Source of the DNA: Prevotella sp. E15-22
GTDB taxonomy: Bacteria; Bacteroidota; Bacteroidia; Bacteroidales; Bacteroidaceae
Direction: 5' to 3'
NCBI RefSeq assembly: GCF_023204875.1
Contig: NZ_CP096247.1
Span: 2,914,001-2,978,000 of the forward strand
DNA length: 64,000 nt
The notes beneath the pieces are model-generated. The model ran no database searches, had not been told where the DNA came from, and saw only the letters and a list, made by a program, of their open reading frames with translations. Shown in pieces: positions 62,527 to 64,000 of the stretch (position 1 is the first letter of the stretch; every line of letters begins with the position of its first letter). The position numbers and the translations under genes were made by a program.

Positions 62527-63281
62527 TATTCCTCGCCTATTTCTTCCTTAATCCAATCGTAGCCATGCTCCTGAATCTGCACAGCCAACTCTGGTCCACC
62601 AGTCTTCACAATACGTCCCTTGTAGAGCACATGCACAAACTGAGGTTTGATCATCTCCAGCAGACGGTCGTAGTGGGTAATGACGATGCACGAGGTTTCA
62701 GGTGTCTGCAGTTTGTTCACACCCTCGGCCACAATGCGCATAGCGTCAACATCAAGACCTGAGTCGGTCTCATCGAGGATACTGAGCTTAGGCTCCAGCA
62801 TAGCCATCTGGAAAATCTCATTGCGTTTCTTCTCACCACCACTGAACCCTTCGTTCACCGAGCGGTTTGCCAACTTTGAGTCGAGTTCAACAATCTTACG
62901 TTTCTCGCGCTGCAGCTTCAGAAACTCGGCAGCGTTCATTGGTTCCAATCCCTGATACTTACGCTTCTCGTTGATGGCAGCCTTCATAAAGTTAGTCATC
63001 GACACACCAGGAATCTCAACGGGATACTGGAACGAGAGGAACAGACCCTCGTGGGCACGGTCCTCAGGCTTCATCTCCAGCAAGTTCTTACCGTTGAAGA
63101 AAGCCTCGCCCTCGGTAACCTCGTAGAGAGGATTGCCTACGAGCACGGCGCTCAGGGTCGATTTTCCTGAACCGTTAGGGCCCATGATAGCATGTGTCTC
63201 ACCGTCGTTGATCACGAGGTCGATGCCTTTTAATATCTCTTTATCGCCAATCTTGGCGTGTAAGTTCTTTACTTCTAACAT
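62526..63281 (-). CDS. sufC: Fe-S cluster assembly ATPase SufC
   Basis: SufC is the ABC-type ATPase of the SufBCD scaffold. The 251-residue protein has Walker A GPNGSGKST near residue 34, the Q-loop in SFQYPVEIPGV, the signature GFSGGEKKRNE near 145, and Walker B LSILDETDSGLD. A typical SufC. It is co-transcribed with sufD; sufB is not directly upstream, where a permease gene lies instead, ending 30 bp before sufC. Confidence 0.95.
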   Translation of the reverse strand: MLEVKNLHAKIGDKEILKGIDLVINDGETHAIMGPNGSGKSTLSAVLVGNPLYEVTEGEAFFNGKNLLEMKPEDRAHEGLFLSFQYPVEIPGVSMTNFMKAAINEKRKYQGLEPMNAAEFLKLQREKRKIVELDSKLANRSVNEGFSGGEKKRNEIFQMAMLEPKLSILDETDSGLDVDAMRIVAEGVNKLQTPETSCIVITHYDRLLEMIKPQFVHVLYKGRIVKTGGPELAVQIQEHGYDWIKEEIGEE

Positions 63282-63311
63282 GTTTATTTTTTTATTCTTC
63301 GAACTAAAAAA

Positions 63312-64000
63312 CTATAGGAATGCATATCGGCAAACAAACAATACGGCCAGCAGGATCGTAGCCCAGTTAATATTGTTACGCTCGTCCTTATCTTTGAGTG
63401 TGCCTGACAGCATGTGGATGAGTACGTATGAAATAACACCCATCAGGATACCGTCTGATATACTATATGTAAGGGGCATCAGTACGATACACACAAAGCA
63501 AGGGATAGCCGTAACATAATCGGTAAAGTCAACCTTGCGGATGTCGTGCATCATCATCACACCTACCAATATCAGCGCTGCGGCTGTAGCCTGGGCAGGG
63601 ATAGCCAGGAACAGCGGTGCAAAAAGTAGTGCAACAGCAAAACAGAGGGCTGTAGTCAAACTGGTCAGACCTGAACGTCCACCGACATTAACACCCGATG
63701 CGCTCTCAACATAAGTGGTAACAGTTGAAGTACCCAGCATAGCACCAACGGTGGTACCAATGGCATCAGCCATAAAGGCCTGATTCAGGTTCTTCACATT
63801 ACCGTCATCATCCACCATACCGGCACGATTTGATACACCAATCAGAGTACCGATAGTGTCAAACATATCGATAAACAGGAAGGTTAATACAACCACCACC
63901 ATGTCGACTGTAAAGATGTTGTGGAACTCAAACTGCCAGAAGATAGGGCTGATTGAAGGGGGTGTAGACATAATGCCTGTATAATTGGTGACACCCAGAG
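63312..64000 (-). CDS. NCS2/AzgA-type purine permease, partial (C-terminal part)
   Basis: The minus-strand frame is open to the window edge, so the visible part is the C-terminal 229 residues. GVTNYTGIMSTPPSISPIFW is followed by VVVLTFLFIDMFDTIGTLIGV, a long loop with MADAIGTTVGAMLGTSTVTTYVES, and several membrane helices. This is the AzgA/PbuG-like branch of the NCS2 family, which takes up hypoxanthine, guanine or adenine with protons. The N-terminus is not seen. Confidence 0.9.
   Translation of the reverse strand, partial: LGVTNYTGIMSTPPSISPIFWQFEFHNIFTVDMVVVVLTFLFIDMFDTIGTLIGVSNRAGMVDDDGNVKNLNQAFMADAIGTTVGAMLGTSTVTTYVESASGVNVGGRSGLTSLTTALCFAVALLFAPLFLAIPAQATAAALILVGVMMMHDIRKVDFTDYVTAIPCFVCIVLMPLTYSISDGILMGVISYVLIHMLSGTLKDKDERNNINWATILLAVLFVCRYAFL

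Overview
The window looks like a chromosomal segment of a Bacteroidales bacterium, most probably Prevotellaceae (Prevotella, Segatella or Xylanibacter). Signs are the Bacteroidota-type -7 promoter element TAnnTTTG before many genes, the FtsL_2-type cell division gene, paired glycine-lipid acyltransferases, the ptb-buk pair, DUF4292, DUF4923, DUF3109 and DUF6089 family proteins, and secreted proteins ending in short 'YDLxGR...GKK' tails. Moderate GC content and xylan-type esterases would suit a rumen or gut relative of X. ruminicola, but that is inference.

Layout. 1-11887 (minus strand) is the division and cell wall (dcw) cluster, read mraZ-rsmH-ftsL-ftsI-murE-mraY-murD-ftsW-murG-murC, with murC cut by the window edge. 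Three perfect-period 10-bp repeats upstream of mraZ are a probable MraZ operator. 12156-14000 (plus) holds two acyltransferases resembling GlsA and GlsB of glycine-lipid synthesis. 14111-14322 is a compact unit with promoter, several helices, a 31-codon membrane-peptide frame and a terminator. 14612-17503 encodes CE6 and CE15 esterases. 17667-25644 is an envelope cluster: lipoprotein, DUF6089 barrel, uppS, bamA, three OmpH/Skp-like chaperones, murI. It is followed by an AraC regulator, a dGTPase and a 58-residue protein behind a palindromic operator candidate. 28363-35194 (minus) is GH30, a large MG2-like protein, and GH35. 35316-37258 is ptb-buk. Then come gyrB, rpsT, tRNA-Glu and recO.

40830-46692 is the accessory part: an IS3-family element with a -1 frameshift signal, two kinds of regularly spaced repeats, an AAA/DUF4143 ATPase, a gene remnant, a lipoprotein behind a structured leader or attenuator, a DUF2442 protein, and an S74-like surface protein. 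46836-58359 returns to housekeeping genes: an M20 deacylase; dut-TPR-DUF4292-EnvC-like; gpmI-HD-ung-DUF3109; WYL-DUF4923; and an ECF sigma factor. 58395-64000 contains rnhB, sufS, a secreted protein on the other strand, sufD, sufC and the end of an AzgA-type purine permease.

The genes mostly serve envelope building: peptidoglycan precursors and their carrier lipid (mur genes, mraY, uppS, murI), septal synthesis (ftsW, ftsI, ftsL), outer membrane assembly (bamA, OmpH proteins), amino lipids (glsA/glsB) and a degenerate LytM protein. The best candidates for something undescribed are the 14.1-14.3 kb RNA/peptide locus, the leader at 44.93-45.08 kb, and the repeat-flanked ATPase region at 42.2-42.6 kb.
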